A stretch of 64,000 nt of DNA from Paenibacillus tarimensis (GTDB lineage Bacteria > Bacillota > Bacilli > Paenibacillales > Paenibacillaceae): assembly GCF_021532315.1 (NCBI RefSeq), contig NZ_JAKGAO010000026.1:47198-111197 (forward strand). The letters run 5' to 3'. A model generated the notes under the pieces. That model did no database searches and was not told the DNA's origin. It saw nothing but the letters and a program-made list of their open reading frames with translations. The number at the start of each line of letters is the position of its first letter. The stretch's first letter is position 1. Both the position numbers and the translations under genes were made by a program. Shown piece after piece: positions 1 to 8,915 of the stretch.

Positions 1-504
1 AAATGTCATTTCACTCATAACACCGCTCATGCCGACGATCACCGATACAGCGAGGAAGATAGCGAGAAGGGAAACGACCTGTGCTGCCCGGTCACCCAGC
101 CAATAATAAACCGGGAAGAAGAGGGAAGCGAACAACAGGACTATCCCTGTTGTAAGGGAAGCTTGCATCCAGGTCCACTCTACCGGGTTATCCAGCACAT
201 ACAGACTGACCAGATGCACAAGCAGGCTCATGAATAAGCCGATAATCAGGAAGACGATAACGACGGCGTACTTGGCTTGGACAATCTGCTTCCGCTTAAC
301 CGGCAGGCTGCCGATAAACAGGATACTCTTGCTCTTCGTTTCAAGACTGACAGAGAACATTACCAGCATGATTGCTGACAGTGCACCCACAAGTATTGTG
401 GAGGCTTCATTATTCATAATAAATCCAAAGAAGATAGCATACAGGACAATGAACAGATAATAAAACCGGACGACCAGCATATCCTTGCGGATCAGGTTAA
501 ACAC
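1..504 (-). CDS. ABC-2 type transporter permease (partial, runs off the left edge)
   Basis: This is an integral membrane permease, the presumed partner of the ATPase just upstream on the same strand. The reverse strand reads without stop from a GTG at 504 to the window edge, about 168 residues, with hydrophobic segments alternating with short charged loops such as LPVKRKQIVQAKYA, the pattern of the ABC-2 permease family that goes with YtrB-like ATPases. The start at 504 gives MFNLIRKDML and has a GGAGGT ribosome site at 514-519, 9 bases away; a GTG at 510 is possible but too close to that site. It overlaps the end of the ATPase by 8 bases, which suggests translational coupling. The C-terminal part lies outside the window. 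The exported substrate cannot be told. Confidence 0.8.
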   Translation of the reverse strand, partial: MFNLIRKDMLVVRFYYLFIVLYAIFFGFIMNNEASTILVGALSAIMLVMFSVSLETKSKSILFIGSLPVKRKQIVQAKYAVVIVFLIIGLFMSLLVHLVSLYVLDNPVEWTWMQASLTTGIVLLFASLFFPVYYWLGDRAAQVVSLLAIFLAVSVIVGMSGVMSEMTF

Positions 505-1378
505 GGGCACCGGACCTCCCTTTTGCTGTATAGAACATGATGTCCTCCAGCGTTGGAATTTCAATGCGGGCAAAGCCGCCGAACAGGCGCTCCGCTTCCT
601 CCCTGTTTGCTGACAGTCCCTCAAAGCCCACAGATGTCTCACGAATACCAATCAATGTGCCGCGTGTATCCCGGTCGAGGAGAGACCTATCGGCTTTGAT
701 CAGTGCATAACGCTCGAATATCTCTTCCTTAGAATCGCAGAACACCAGCCTGCCCTTATCTACAAAGGCAATATAGTCAGCTATCCGGTCCAAATCGGTT
801 GTCACATGGGTAGAGAAAACAATGCTTCTGGTATCCTCCTGAATGAAATCCGCCAGCATATCCAGCAGCTCACGCCTGAATACCGGGTCTAGCCCTGCCG
901 TCGGTTCATCCATAATAAGCAGGTCCGCATGATGAGACAGTGCAAATACGAGTGAAAGCTTCATCTTCATACCCTTGGATAGACTGCGAATCCTGGCTTT
1001 AGGATGAAGTTCAAAGCGGTCTAGAAGCTGCCGGTACTGCTGCTCATCCCAGCAGCTGTAAAAGGGCGCCAGCACATTCTTCATGGCTCCTATTGAGAGA
1101 TGCTCATAATAATGGCTTTCATCCGAAACATAGCCGATCCTTTCCTTAATCTCCTGTTCCCTCTCCGGCATCCTCCGCCCAAATATCCTCACCTCGCCGC
1201 GATCCGGTACAGCCATACCCAACAGAAGCTTAATCAGCGTACTCTTGCCTGCTCCGTTAGGCCCCACCAAGCCCGTAATATATCCCTGCTTAATTGACAT
1301 TGTGATCGGTTCCAGCTTAAACCGCGAGTATGATTTGGACAACCCGTCAAGCTCAATTACATTCTCGTCCTGATTCAT
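497..1378 (-). CDS. ABC transporter ATP-binding protein, YtrB-like
   Basis: This is the ATP-hydrolysing subunit of a GntR-regulated ABC transporter. Walker A is GPNGAGKST (about residue 40), the ABC signature is SLSKGMKMKLSLVFA and Walker B is LLIMDEPTAGLDP, followed by the H-loop STHVTTDL. At 293 residues it is of normal length for the YtrB/YxlF-type family, with a C-terminal tail after the nucleotide-binding domain. The start at 1378 overlaps the GntR stop as ATGA and lies 9 bases from GGGGAG; an in-frame ATG at 1384 is the alternative. Genes order GntR-ATPase-permease is the classic YtrA-type operon, which in B. subtilis responds to cell-wall antibiotics; that role here is inference. Confidence 0.9.
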   Translation of the reverse strand: MNQDENVIELDGLSKSYSRFKLEPITMSIKQGYITGLVGPNGAGKSTLIKLLLGMAVPDRGEVRIFGRRMPEREQEIKERIGYVSDESHYYEHLSIGAMKNVLAPFYSCWDEQQYRQLLDRFELHPKARIRSLSKGMKMKLSLVFALSHHADLLIMDEPTAGLDPVFRRELLDMLADFIQEDTRSIVFSTHVTTDLDRIADYIAFVDKGRLVFCDSKEEIFERYALIKADRSLLDRDTRGTLIGIRETSVGFEGLSANREEAERLFGGFARIEIPTLEDIMFYTAKGRSGARV

Positions 1379-1764
1379 AACCATTCACTCCCCTCGTCGC
1401 TATACAGCTGACCGAAACGGCTCAGCAATTGATCCAGTCCCATATCGAGACCCTTTGCCTCCTTCACGATCTCCCGCATTTTCTCTTCCATTAGCCTGAT
1501 CCGCTGCTCGCGGATTTGAGCAGAGCTAGCACCGGATACGAAAGAGCCTTTGCCGATTACCGAGTCAACTAGCCCCTCCTTTTCCAGCTCTTCATAAGCT
1601 CTCTTCGTTGTAATGACACTGATCTGGAGATCCTTGGCCAGCTGGCGGATGGAGGGCAGCCCCTGACCAGGACTTAATGTGCCATTTAAGATGGCGCTTC
1701 TGAGCTGCGTCACGATCTGCAGATAGATCGGTTCTCCGGACGCATTCGAAATAATAATATTCAT
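1375..1764 (-). CDS. GntR family transcriptional regulator, YtrA subfamily
   Basis: This is a 129-residue DNA-binding repressor. The N-terminal winged helix-turn-helix carries EPIYLQIVTQLRSAILNG and LPSIRQLAKDLQISVITTKR, the signature of GntR proteins; the remaining 55 residues form only a short helical tail, which is the YtrA subfamily and not the larger ligand-binding types. It is the first gene of the operon with the ABC ATPase and permease, and a perfect palindrome lies 25 bases upstream of its start. It most likely represses its own operon. A second regulator of the same subfamily sits at 52383. Inducer unknown. Confidence 0.92.
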   Translation of the reverse strand: MNIIISNASGEPIYLQIVTQLRSAILNGTLSPGQGLPSIRQLAKDLQISVITTKRAYEELEKEGLVDSVIGKGSFVSGASSAQIREQRIRLMEEKMREIVKEAKGLDMGLDQLLSRFGQLYSDEGSEWL

Positions 1765-1788
1765 ACATCACCACGCTAACCGTATTTA

Positions 1789-1811
1789 GTGTATATATAT
1801 AATATATACAC
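1789..1811. promoter_or_regulatory. Operator-like palindrome upstream of the YtrA-type regulator
   Basis: Arms GTGTATATAT (1789-1798) and ATATATACAC (1802-1811) are exact reverse complements around a three-base centre. It lies just upstream of the GntR start, where YtrA-subfamily regulators bind AT-rich inverted repeats, so it is the likely autoregulatory operator. The AT-rich centre could also hold the -10 element. Confidence 0.7.
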
Positions 1812-1852
1812 CACTCCTAACTGTGTCAATGACAGTTGCCCCGTACGGCACA

Positions 1853-1909
1853 TAAAAAACCACAGCCCGCCTGTGAAATCTCTAGCGAGATTCCACGAGC
1901 GGGCTGTGG
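1853..1909 (-). terminator. Rho-independent terminator of the opp operon
   Basis: Arms CCACAGCCCGC (1860-1870) and GCGGGCTGTGG (1899-1909) pair perfectly. Read on the minus strand the stem is followed by a run of T residues (1853-1859), so it ends transcripts leaving oppF. It also insulates the neighbouring GntR operon. Confidence 0.85.
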
Positions 1910-1948
1910 TAGTTAATTGTATATTCAAACCATATTAGGGTTAGAAGT

Positions 1949-2965
1949 CTATCCAGCGGATACAATACCTTCTTGGCTCGGCAGCGGCTCCCCTGCAAAG
2001 TGACAGGCCGCATAATGCCCAGGCCGATGCTCGATCAGCGGTGGCATTTCCTTCGCACATACCTCTTTGGCGAGCGGACAGCGGGTACGGAACGGACAAC
2101 CGCTAGGCGGATCAATCGCGCTCGGCAGGTCACCTTTGATAACAATTCTCCGCTTCTGTGTCTCGGAATCAGGGTCCGGAATCGGAACGGCCGACAGCAG
2201 AGCGCGTGTATAAGGATGCAGCGGCTCGTCATAGAGCGTTTCGCTCTCCGCAAGCTCTACCAGCTTACCCAGATACATGACAGCTACGCGGTCGCTGATA
2301 TACTTTACCATCGACAGGTCATGCGCGATAAACAGATACGTCAAACCCATCTTGCGCTGAAGCTCCTTGAGCAGATTGACAACCTGTGCTTGAATTGACA
2401 CGTCAAGCGCTGAGATCGGCTCATCGCAGACGATAAACTTCGGATTAACAGCAAGCGCGCGGGCAATACCAATCCGTTGACGCTGGCCGCCGGAGAACTC
2501 ATGCGGATAGCGGTTGGCATGCTCGGCATTCAGCCCGACGAGTTGCAGGAGCTCGGCCACTCTAGCTTTGCGCTCAGTACGGTTCTTGGCAAGATTATGA
2601 ATATCCAGTGCCTCGCCAATAATATCATTAACCGTCAGCCTCGGGTTGAGCGATGCGTATGGATCCTGGAAGATCATCTGCATGTCGCGCCGGATTGCCT
2701 TCATCTCTGAGGGAGACAGCTTGTAGATATCCTTGCCTTCAAACTTCACTTCTCCTCCGGACGGTTCATACAGACGAAGCAGTGTACGTCCTACCGTGGA
2801 TTTACCACAGCCGGACTCGCCTACCATCCCCAGTGTTTCACCTTCGCGAATGAAGAAGCTGACATCATTGACGGCTTTCAGTGTACGGCCTTTGCCAACA
2901 CGAAACAGCTTGCTGAGGTTGTTGACCTCAATCAACGGCTTGTTCTTGTTCAGTGAACTGCTCAT
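1949..2965 (-). CDS. oppF: Oligopeptide ABC transporter ATP-binding protein OppF
   Basis: This is the second ATPase of the peptide importer, on the cytoplasmic face. Walker A is [17 protein letters not shown], the signature is [16 protein letters not shown], and Walker B is [12 protein letters not shown]. The C-terminal oligopeptide-transporter domain holds the spaced cysteines [15 protein letters not shown] plus a later cysteine; in some OppD/F-type proteins this motif binds an iron-sulfur cluster, which is known for the family and not shown here. 338 residues is normal. The start overlaps the oppD stop by 4 bases (ATGA), and a terminator follows, so it is the last gene of the operon. Confidence 0.93.
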   Translation of the reverse strand: MSSSLNKNKPLIEVNNLSKLFRVGKGRTLKAVNDVSFFIREGETLGMVGESGCGKSTVGRTLLRLYEPSGGEVKFEGKDIYKLSPSEMKAIRRDMQMIFQDPYASLNPRLTVNDIIGEALDIHNLAKNRTERKARVAELLQLVGLNAEHANRYPHEFSGGQRQRIGIARALAVNPKFIVCDEPISALDVSIQAQVVNLLKELQRKMGLTYLFIAHDLSMVKYISDRVAVMYLGKLVELAESETLYDEPLHPYTRALLSAVPIPDPDSETQKRRIVIKGDLPSAIDPPSGCPFRTRCPLAKEVCAKEMPPLIEHRPGHYAACHFAGEPLPSQEGIVSAG

Positions 2966-4002
2966 GCGTGCACCTCCTTGGCCATCTCATGATTCAGCCA
3001 GCAGCGAGCCGACTGTGTTGAGCTGCATTCAAACAGGCCTGGATCCACGCGCGTGCAGATATCCATCGTATATTTGCACCGTGCAGCGAACGCACATCCT
3101 GTAGGCGGCTTGATCAGATCCGGCGGAGTGCCCGGGATCGGAACAAGCGGCTGGCTCTTGTCATCGTCCAATCTTGGAATGGATTCCAGAAGACCCTGCG
3201 TATACGGATGCTTCGGATTATTGAAGATCTCATGCACTGTACCGGTCTCAGCAACCTGGCCGGCGTACATGACGATAACCTTATCACAGACGTCAGCAAC
3301 GATACCGAGGTCGTGGGTGATCAGCATGATCGATGTATTCAGACGGTTACGCAGCTCCTTCATGACTTCAAGAATCTGTGCCTGAATCGTAACGTCGAGT
3401 GCTGTTGTCGGTTCGTCGGCAATCAGCAGCTCGGGATCACAGGCAAGCGCGATTGCGATCATGACACGCTGGCGCATGCCGCCAGAGAACTCATGCGGGT
3501 ACTGCTTCATCCGGGTTTCCGCAAGCGGAATGCCAACCAGGTTAAGCATCTCTACTCCACGCTTATGAGCCTCCTTCATCGACATATTGCGGTGACGAAT
3601 CAAGTTCTCCGTAATTTGCCGGCCGACTGTCATCGTCGGGTTGAGAGACGTCATCGGATCCTGGAAGATCATGCCCATGCGGCCGCCGCGAAGCTGCTGC
3701 ATCTCCTTCTCCGACTTCTTCAATACATCTTCACCGGCGAAGCGGATTGAACCCTTCTTCACACGGCTTGGCGGCGAAGGAATTAGGCGCATCAGCGTCT
3801 GCGCGGTAACACTCTTGCCGCAGCCTGACTCGCCGACGATTCCGACTACCTCGCCCTTATTAATAACCATATTTACACCGCGAACAGCCTGCACTTCGCC
3901 TCCCCGTACATCAAAGGAGACGTGCAAATCCTCTACCTCAAGCAGAGGCTGGGCATTCGTCTGCCCTATGCTGCTGTTACGCAGTTTATTGTCAGATTTC
4001 AT
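2962..4002 (-). CDS. oppD: Oligopeptide ABC transporter ATP-binding protein OppD
   Basis: This is the first of the two ATPases that energise peptide import. Walker [18 protein letters not shown], signature [16 protein letters not shown], Walker [15 protein letters not shown] and the H-loop [10 protein letters not shown] are all intact. The C-terminal cysteine motif [15 protein letters not shown] matches the oligopeptide-transporter C-terminal domain. The start has GGAGGGAG 6 bases upstream. At 346 residues it is full length. It lies between oppC and oppF with a 13-base gap on one side and a 4-base overlap on the other. Confidence 0.93.
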   Translation of the reverse strand: MKSDNKLRNSSIGQTNAQPLLEVEDLHVSFDVRGGEVQAVRGVNMVINKGEVVGIVGESGCGKSVTAQTLMRLIPSPPSRVKKGSIRFAGEDVLKKSEKEMQQLRGGRMGMIFQDPMTSLNPTMTVGRQITENLIRHRNMSMKEAHKRGVEMLNLVGIPLAETRMKQYPHEFSGGMRQRVMIAIALACDPELLIADEPTTALDVTIQAQILEVMKELRNRLNTSIMLITHDLGIVADVCDKVIVMYAGQVAETGTVHEIFNNPKHPYTQGLLESIPRLDDDKSQPLVPIPGTPPDLIKPPTGCAFAARCKYTMDICTRVDPGLFECSSTQSARCWLNHEMAKEVHA

Positions 4003-4015
4003 GGAACTCTCCCTC

Positions 4016-5002
4016 CTACCGCTTCAATTTTGGATCGAACGCATCACGAAGCGCGTCGCCAAAAATGTTGAATGCTAACATCGTCAAGCTGATAAACAAG
4101 GCAGGGAAGAAAATACGCCAAGGGAATACCTTCATAGCGCTTCGCGCATCTTCGATCATGGTACCCCATGAAGCAGCCGGCGATTGAACACCAAGGCCAA
4201 GGAAGCTCAGGAACGCTTCCGCGAAGATTGCACTCGGCACTGTAAGAGTCAGCGTAACAATAATCGGGCCCATTGCATTCGGGATCAGGTGGCGGAAGAT
4301 AATCCGGCTTGCGCTTGCACCAAGTGAGCGGGATGCCAGAACATATTCCTGGTTCTTCAGCTGCATAACCTGACCGCGGACAATCCATGCCATGTTAACC
4401 CAACCGGTTATACCAATTGCCAGAACAATCGTAAACAAGCTCGGCTCCATGACAACTACTAGCAGAATAACGATTAGCAGTGTTGGAATAGAATACAGAA
4501 TCTCAGCAGCCCGATTCATAATCTCATCTACCCGTCCGCCAAAGTAACCCATAATACCACCGTAGATAATACCAATCACAAGGTCAATCAAGGCAGCGAA
4601 CAAACCTACGCGCAGGGAGATGGATGCCCCCATCCAGGTACGTTCAAACATATCCCGGCCAAGATCATCCGTACCGAACCAATGCTCCTTGGACGGCGGT
4701 TGGTTCGTGTTCATCAGATCATTCGTTTCATAATCATAAGGAGTAAGATACGGTCCAATAAAAGACATGACAGTAATAGCAAGCAATATAAACAGACATA
4801 TCATCGCCAGCTTATTGCTTACAACCCGCTCCATCGCGTCCCGCCAAACCGAGACGCTCTCACGGGAAATGACTTCGGCGTTCAAGCCCGAGGTATCAAT
4901 TTTGCGGAAGTCTTCCGGCTTCAGATTCAGATGCTGATGCCGGTCATTCGAAGCGGCTTCATGCTGCTCCTCATTGTTCTTAGTCACATTCAGATTAGAC
5001 AT
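4016..5002 (-). CDS. oppC: Oligopeptide ABC transporter permease OppC
   Basis: This is one of the two membrane permeases of the peptide importer. It has a hydrophilic N-terminal leader of about 65 residues, a first membrane helix (AMICLFILLAITVMSFIG), the periplasmic-type loop with HWFGTDDLGRDMFER that typifies OppC, then five further helices, with the EAA-like coupling loop ASRSLGASASRIIFRHLIPN facing the ATPases. Length (328 residues) is usual. The ribosome site GGAGGTGG overlaps the end of oppB, with only two bases between the genes, so they are probably co-translated. Confidence 0.93.
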   Translation of the reverse strand: MSNLNVTKNNEEQHEAASNDRHQHLNLKPEDFRKIDTSGLNAEVISRESVSVWRDAMERVVSNKLAMICLFILLAITVMSFIGPYLTPYDYETNDLMNTNQPPSKEHWFGTDDLGRDMFERTWMGASISLRVGLFAALIDLVIGIIYGGIMGYFGGRVDEIMNRAAEILYSIPTLLIVILLVVVMEPSLFTIVLAIGITGWVNMAWIVRGQVMQLKNQEYVLASRSLGASASRIIFRHLIPNAMGPIIVTLTLTVPSAIFAEAFLSFLGLGVQSPAASWGTMIEDARSAMKVFPWRIFFPALFISLTMLAFNIFGDALRDAFDPKLKR

Positions 5003-5004
5003 CT

Positions 5005-5940
5005 TTACGAGCCACCTCCCCGGCTGTTCAGCTTGATGCGCGGGTCAATAGCAGCGTATGCGATATCCGTCAGGAAGCGCGCCATAATCAGGATGAACGC
5101 ATAGAACAAAGTAAGACCCATAATCAAGGTATAATCGCGGTTTGATACACTTTCCACAAAATACTTGCCAATACCCGCAATACCAAATATTTTTTCAATA
5201 ACGACCGATCCGGTAACAATGTTTGCCGTCATCGGACCAAGATAGGTAACAACCGGCAGAATAGCATTTCTCAGAGCATGCCGGTTTATAATGATAGCCT
5301 TGGAAAGACCCTTCGACTTAGCAGTCTTGATATAATCGGAATTCATAACTTCGACCATGTTAGAACGCGTCAAACGTGCAATAAAGGCGATTGGCAGTGC
5401 CGATAACGCAATGACCGGCATAACATAATCGAGCGGCTCCTTCAGACCAGCCACATGGAACCAGCCCAGCTTAACCGCGAAGAAATACTGCATAAGCGGC
5501 GCCAAGACAAAGCTCGGGATTGATACACCGAGCACGGCAACTATCGTTGCAAGAGCATCAATTAATCCGCGGTGGTAGAGAGCTGCAATAACACCGAGAG
5601 CTATACCAACAATAACAGATACGATGATCGCTACGAGGCCCAGCTTAGCGGAGTTCGGGAAGGAGTTTTGAATGATATTGTTAACCGTACGGTTAGCACT
5701 TTTCATTGACTCTCCAAGATCAAGGTGCAGCAAATTGTTCATATACGTTAAATATTGCTTCCAAACCGGCTGATCGAAGCCATATTTGGCTATCATATTA
5801 TTATAAATTGCCGGCGGGAGCTTCTTCTCGCCCATGAAGGGATCACCAGGTATGGCCTTCATCATAAAGAAGGTCACTGTAGCGAGCAGGAACAGCGTAA
5901 GCAGCACGTACATCAGCTTAGTCGCTATAAAACGGACCAT
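5005..5940 (-). CDS. oppB: Oligopeptide ABC transporter permease OppB
   Basis: This is the second membrane permease. It begins with the helix TKLMYVLLTLFLLATVTFF, followed by MKAIPGDPF, a segment conserved in OppB/DppB. The EAA loop TAKSKGLSKAIIINRHALRN is present near the C-terminus. I place the start at 5940 (MVRFIATK) because GGAG lies 9 bases upstream; the ATG at 5949 directly abuts that site. The protein is 311 residues, usual for the family. oppA ends 157 bases upstream, across a hairpin. Confidence 0.92.
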   Translation of the reverse strand: MVRFIATKLMYVLLTLFLLATVTFFMMKAIPGDPFMGEKKLPPAIYNNMIAKYGFDQPVWKQYLTYMNNLLHLDLGESMKSANRTVNNIIQNSFPNSAKLGLVAIIVSVIVGIALGVIAALYHRGLIDALATIVAVLGVSIPSFVLAPLMQYFFAVKLGWFHVAGLKEPLDYVMPVIALSALPIAFIARLTRSNMVEVMNSDYIKTAKSKGLSKAIIINRHALRNAILPVVTYLGPMTANIVTGSVVIEKIFGIAGIGKYFVESVSNRDYTLIMGLTLFYAFILIMARFLTDIAYAAIDPRIKLNSRGGGS

Positions 5941-6014
5941 CTGCATCATCTCCGGATAAAGTTTGAACTTGCGTCAAGCTGCCATTCGCCCCTGCAGCGC
6001 ATGAACGGAGAAAA

Positions 6015-6046
6015 TGGGATACTTATGGTAATCCATAAATATCCCA
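6015..6046 (-). terminator. Hairpin in the oppA-oppB gap
   Basis: Arms TGGGATACTTATGG (6015-6028) and CCATAAATATCCCA (6033-6046) pair with one mismatch around a 4-base loop, and flanking AACGG/CCGTT can extend it. There is no T-run right after it on the minus strand. Such hairpins after a binding-protein gene usually act as a partial terminator or 3' mRNA stabiliser so that oppA is made in excess; this is inference here. Confidence 0.55.
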
Positions 6047-6097
6047 CTTCACCGTTACCTATGGCCTGACGGCTTTAAGAACGACAACCTGATTTAA

Positions 6098-7816
6098 TTA
6101 ATGCTCGGCAATAGAACCGTAGTTGAATCTGATTTCACCAGAGTAGTCAATCCATACGCCCTGTACATAAGGCTTCTGCATCCAGATGCCCGTGTAATAG
6201 TAGATCGGCAGGATTGGCATTTCGTCCATCAGAATCTTCTCTGCAGCAGCCATTGCTGCCATACGTTCAGCTGGATCAGCAGATGTTTGTGCTTTCTTGA
6301 TCAGTCCGTCATATTCAGCGTTTGCGAAGCCTGTATCGTTGTTGCCGCCGCCCGTGATCCACATGTCAAGGAATGTCATCGGATCATTGTAGTCAGCGCC
6401 CCAGCCAGCGCGCGCAATGTCATAGTTCAGGTTCGTACGGTTGGTAAGGAATACGCCCCACTCCTGGGATTGTACATTTACTTCAACGCCAAGGTTCTTC
6501 TTCCACATATCAGCTATTGCTGTAGCAATTTTCTTGTGGCCTTCACCCTCGTTATGAGTAACCGTAATTGCAGGCAGCTTGCTCAGGCCCTTTTCTTCCA
6601 TACCTTTAGCCAACAATGCCTTGGCTTGTTCTACGTCTTCCGTGAAGTAGCTGTCTTTCACTTCATTACGGTACGTATCGTTCTCGCCTTTGATACCGTA
6701 AGGCACAAAACCGAACGCCGGGATTTGTTCACCCAGTGTTACTTTCTCAACAATTGCTTTTCTGTCAATCGCCATTGCCAGTGCTTTACGAATATTCACG
6801 TTATCAAATGGCTCTTTTGTGGTATTAAAGTTAAAGTAGTACGTGCTCGCAATACCCTGGATCTGCAGGTTAGCTTCCGGATCTGCCTTCAGTGTTGGAA
6901 GCATATCAGTCGGAATTTCGCCTGTTGGACGACCAGCCCAGTCCAGATCGCCTGTCTCGTACATGCTGAGTTCGGTATTGCCATCGCCAATGATGGACAT
7001 GCGCACTTCTGTGAAGTGAATCTTGTCAGCATTGTAGTAGTTCGGATTCTTCGTCAGCAGCAGCGATTCGTTGTGGCTCCACTCCGTCAGAAGGAAAGGA
7101 CCGTTCGTGGAATGCGTAGCCGCTTCTGCTGCAAACTTAGGATTAGCTTCAACTACTGCCTTGTTAACAGGGTAGTAAGTATAGAAGCTGAGCAGGTTCA
7201 GGAAGTAAGCTGTCGGCGAATGCAGTTCAACAACAAGTGTCTTGTCGTCCTGTGCTTTAACGCCTACTTGGCTTGCGTCTTTGATCTCTTCGGTGTTGTA
7301 TGCTTCAGCATTCTTCAGGTAGTACAGCTGGTAAGCGTATGGAGCCGGAGTTTCTTTAGTTGGATCAAGGACACGCTTCCATGCAAACTCGAAATCATGA
7401 GCGGTCACAGGCTCGCCTGTGCTCCATGTAGCGCCGTCACGAATTGTGAACGTGTAAGTCAGGTTGTCTTCAGATACTTCCCACTTCTCAGCCATACCAG
7501 GCTGAACGTTTCCGTCTTTATCAACCGTGGTAAGACCTTCCATCACTGCATTCAGAACGGTACCGGATGTGTTGTCCTGGCTCATACCCGGATCAAGTGT
7601 CGGCGGTTCGGCATGCAGGTTCATACGGAAAATCTGCTCTGCGGCAAGTCCTGCTTCACCAGACGTGTTGTTTTGTGCTTCGTTAGTTGGCGTGTTCGTG
7701 CCGCCAGTGTTATTACCGCCAGTGTTGCCGCCGTTGTTCGAGCAGGCGGACAGCAGCATGCTGACCGAAATGACCAGTGCCAGCATAATGGATCCTGTTT
7801 TTTTGCGCTTGTTCAT
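6098..7816 (-). CDS. oppA: Oligopeptide-binding lipoprotein OppA (SBP family 5)
   Basis: This extracellular lipoprotein captures peptides and delivers them to OppBC. Residues 1-25 are a lipoprotein signal peptide ending in the lipobox LSACSNN, followed by a low-complexity G/N/T spacer. The body has the family-5 hallmarks TYTFTIRDGATWSTGEPVTA, NGPFLLTEW and the hinge segment KALAMAIDR. 572 residues is full length. GGAGGG lies 6 bases before the ATG. It is the first gene of oppABCDF and is preceded by a long leader with a short ORF and an inverted repeat. Substrate could be nutrient or signalling peptides; the sequence does not say which. Confidence 0.93.
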   Translation of the reverse strand: MNKRKKTGSIMLALVISVSMLLSACSNNGGNTGGNNTGGTNTPTNEAQNNTSGEAGLAAEQIFRMNLHAEPPTLDPGMSQDNTSGTVLNAVMEGLTTVDKDGNVQPGMAEKWEVSEDNLTYTFTIRDGATWSTGEPVTAHDFEFAWKRVLDPTKETPAPYAYQLYYLKNAEAYNTEEIKDASQVGVKAQDDKTLVVELHSPTAYFLNLLSFYTYYPVNKAVVEANPKFAAEAATHSTNGPFLLTEWSHNESLLLTKNPNYYNADKIHFTEVRMSIIGDGNTELSMYETGDLDWAGRPTGEIPTDMLPTLKADPEANLQIQGIASTYYFNFNTTKEPFDNVNIRKALAMAIDRKAIVEKVTLGEQIPAFGFVPYGIKGENDTYRNEVKDSYFTEDVEQAKALLAKGMEEKGLSKLPAITVTHNEGEGHKKIATAIADMWKKNLGVEVNVQSQEWGVFLTNRTNLNYDIARAGWGADYNDPMTFLDMWITGGGNNDTGFANAEYDGLIKKAQTSADPAERMAAMAAAEKILMDEMPILPIYYYTGIWMQKPYVQGVWIDYSGEIRFNYGSIAEH

Positions 7817-7849
7817 GGGAACCCTCCGTTAGTCAATTTGTAATTCTCT

Positions 7850-7909
7850 TTATAGAAGCTGGCATAATACCCCTTCTTCAAAACGTGTCATGTATATGTT
7901 AAGTAGCAT
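7850..7909 (-). CDS. Possible 19-residue upstream ORF in the oppA leader
   Basis: An ATG at 7909 preceded by GGGAGG (4 bases away) opens a 19-codon frame, MLLNIYMTRFEEGVLCQLL, ending 33 bases before oppA. It could be a leader peptide that affects oppA translation. No family is recognised. The ATG lies within the inverted repeat listed separately, so folding could hide the start. The spacing is short, so this may be chance. Confidence 0.3.
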   Translation of the reverse strand: MLLNIYMTRFEEGVLCQLL

Positions 7910-7914
7910 GACAC
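7885..7914. promoter_or_regulatory. Inverted repeat in the oppA leader
   Basis: Arms GTGTCATG (7885-7892) and CATGACAC (7907-7914) are perfect complements separated by 14 bases. They sit about 70-100 bases upstream of oppA. The element could be a protein operator or an RNA hairpin that overlaps the start of the small upstream ORF. The rest of 7915-8314 is AT-rich upstream DNA in which I recognise no gene. Confidence 0.45.
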
Positions 7915-8314
7915 CTCCCTTTCGAATACGACTTTGTAAAAGAAAGTAAACTGAAAAATATTTTATATTGTATACTGAATACCGCTATATTACAAGGCAT
8001 ATGACAGATATTTGTTTCAGATTTGTAAACAAAATCATGCATATTGGTTATGAGGCACAAATCCTTACATGCTATAGAAAATATCACGGACCCGTGCGCC
8101 CTTCCCGGCCACTGCCCTCCCTTCTTATCTGAACGTTTATGCTGCGTGCCTCGTTATCATGACGCTGTCACTGCCACCGCAATCTCCATGTGCAAGAGAC
8201 TACAACTAAGAATTTTATCGTATTTTGTCGAATACATCAACCCAGGCTTGTCCTATTTAACAGGTATAGCTTCCAAGATCTTCAAACAGATTTGTTCAAT
8301 CCCCTTAAACTGCC

Positions 8315-8350
8315 AAAATGAAGCAGGCCGACAAGCTGTCCCGCTTCATT
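8315..8350 (-). terminator. Terminator-like hairpin after the 84-residue gene
   Basis: Arms AATGAAGC (8317-8324) and GCTTCATT (8343-8350), with GG/CC continuing inside, form a stem; on the minus strand it is followed by TTTTGG. It lies just downstream of the small minus-strand gene ending at 8382. Confidence 0.55.
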
Positions 8351-8381
8351 CTGCTATCTTCCCCGGCCAACCCAACCTCAT

Positions 8382-8636
8382 CTAATCAAACATCTTTAAG
8401 ATGTCATTCTTCGAAACGCCAATATCCTTGAAGAACAGCTCGAGATTGGCTAAGCGGCCTGTGACAACAAACTGCAGGTTACGGTCACGATCCATCAGCA
8501 CAGAATTTACCGTGAGCGCATTCGATAACAAGCCGAAAGCAATCGCGATCTGCTGCGGGGTTAACTTTGTGCGGGGAAGCGGGTTTCCGTTACCAGCCGT
8601 TTGGCTGCCGGCTGATCTGTCTCTGCGAACCGCCAC
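8382..8636 (-). CDS. Small conserved-type protein of unknown function (84 aa)
   Basis: I do not recognise a named family. The protein has a basic, disordered N-terminus (MAVRRDRSAGSQTAG), then a predicted helical/mixed segment LTPQQIAIAFGLLSNALTV, and a basic segment ending in DILKMFD. It starts at a GTG with AAAGGGGG 7 bases upstream, a strong ribosome site that supports a real gene. It follows the 44-residue membrane protein gene by 15 bases, so the two look like a small operon, ended by the hairpin at 8315-8350. Confidence 0.6.
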   Translation of the reverse strand: MAVRRDRSAGSQTAGNGNPLPRTKLTPQQIAIAFGLLSNALTVNSVLMDRDRNLQFVVTGRLANLELFFKDIGVSKNDILKMFD

Positions 8637-8651
8637 TGCAATCGCCCCCTT

Positions 8652-8786
8652 TTAACCAATTAAGATTGGCGTCTCCAGTTCCGGACCTCTGCCAATACCA
8701 GCCAAGAAGCTGATTATAACAATAATAAAGACCACCAGGCTGACACCTGTCTTCGTCCGTTGATACCCGACCGGCCTCGCTCTCAT
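8652..8786 (-). CDS. Small single-helix membrane protein (44 aa)
   Basis: This short gene reads MRARPVGYQRTKTGVSLVVF at the start, then a hydrophobic stretch (about residues 15-31, VSLVVFIIVIISFLAGI) and a short acidic tail ending ELETPILIG. The basic N-terminus followed by one membrane helix suggests an N-in orientation. AGGTGG lies 8 bases before the ATG. It directly precedes the 84-residue gene on the same strand. No function is known to me. Confidence 0.6.
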   Translation of the reverse strand: MRARPVGYQRTKTGVSLVVFIIVIISFLAGIGRGPELETPILIG

Positions 8787-8915
8787 TACTGATCCCACCT
8801 GTCTCCTCTGTTTACCTTATACTATGCCGGCTATACCATTCTTGCTTAGACTCTTCTGCTCTCCCAGCATATTTCGGGTATGCAGCGGGGGGTTGTAGCC
8901 CAGACCGGACAGGAA

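Noticed and set aside
6101..7843. A 580-residue open frame on the plus strand
   Set aside because: It lies antisense to oppA, has no ribosome site and reads as a Cys/His/Val-rich shadow of the lipoprotein gene.
7899..8087. 62-residue frame upstream of oppA
   Set aside because: No ribosome site, odd composition, and it covers the oppA upstream region.
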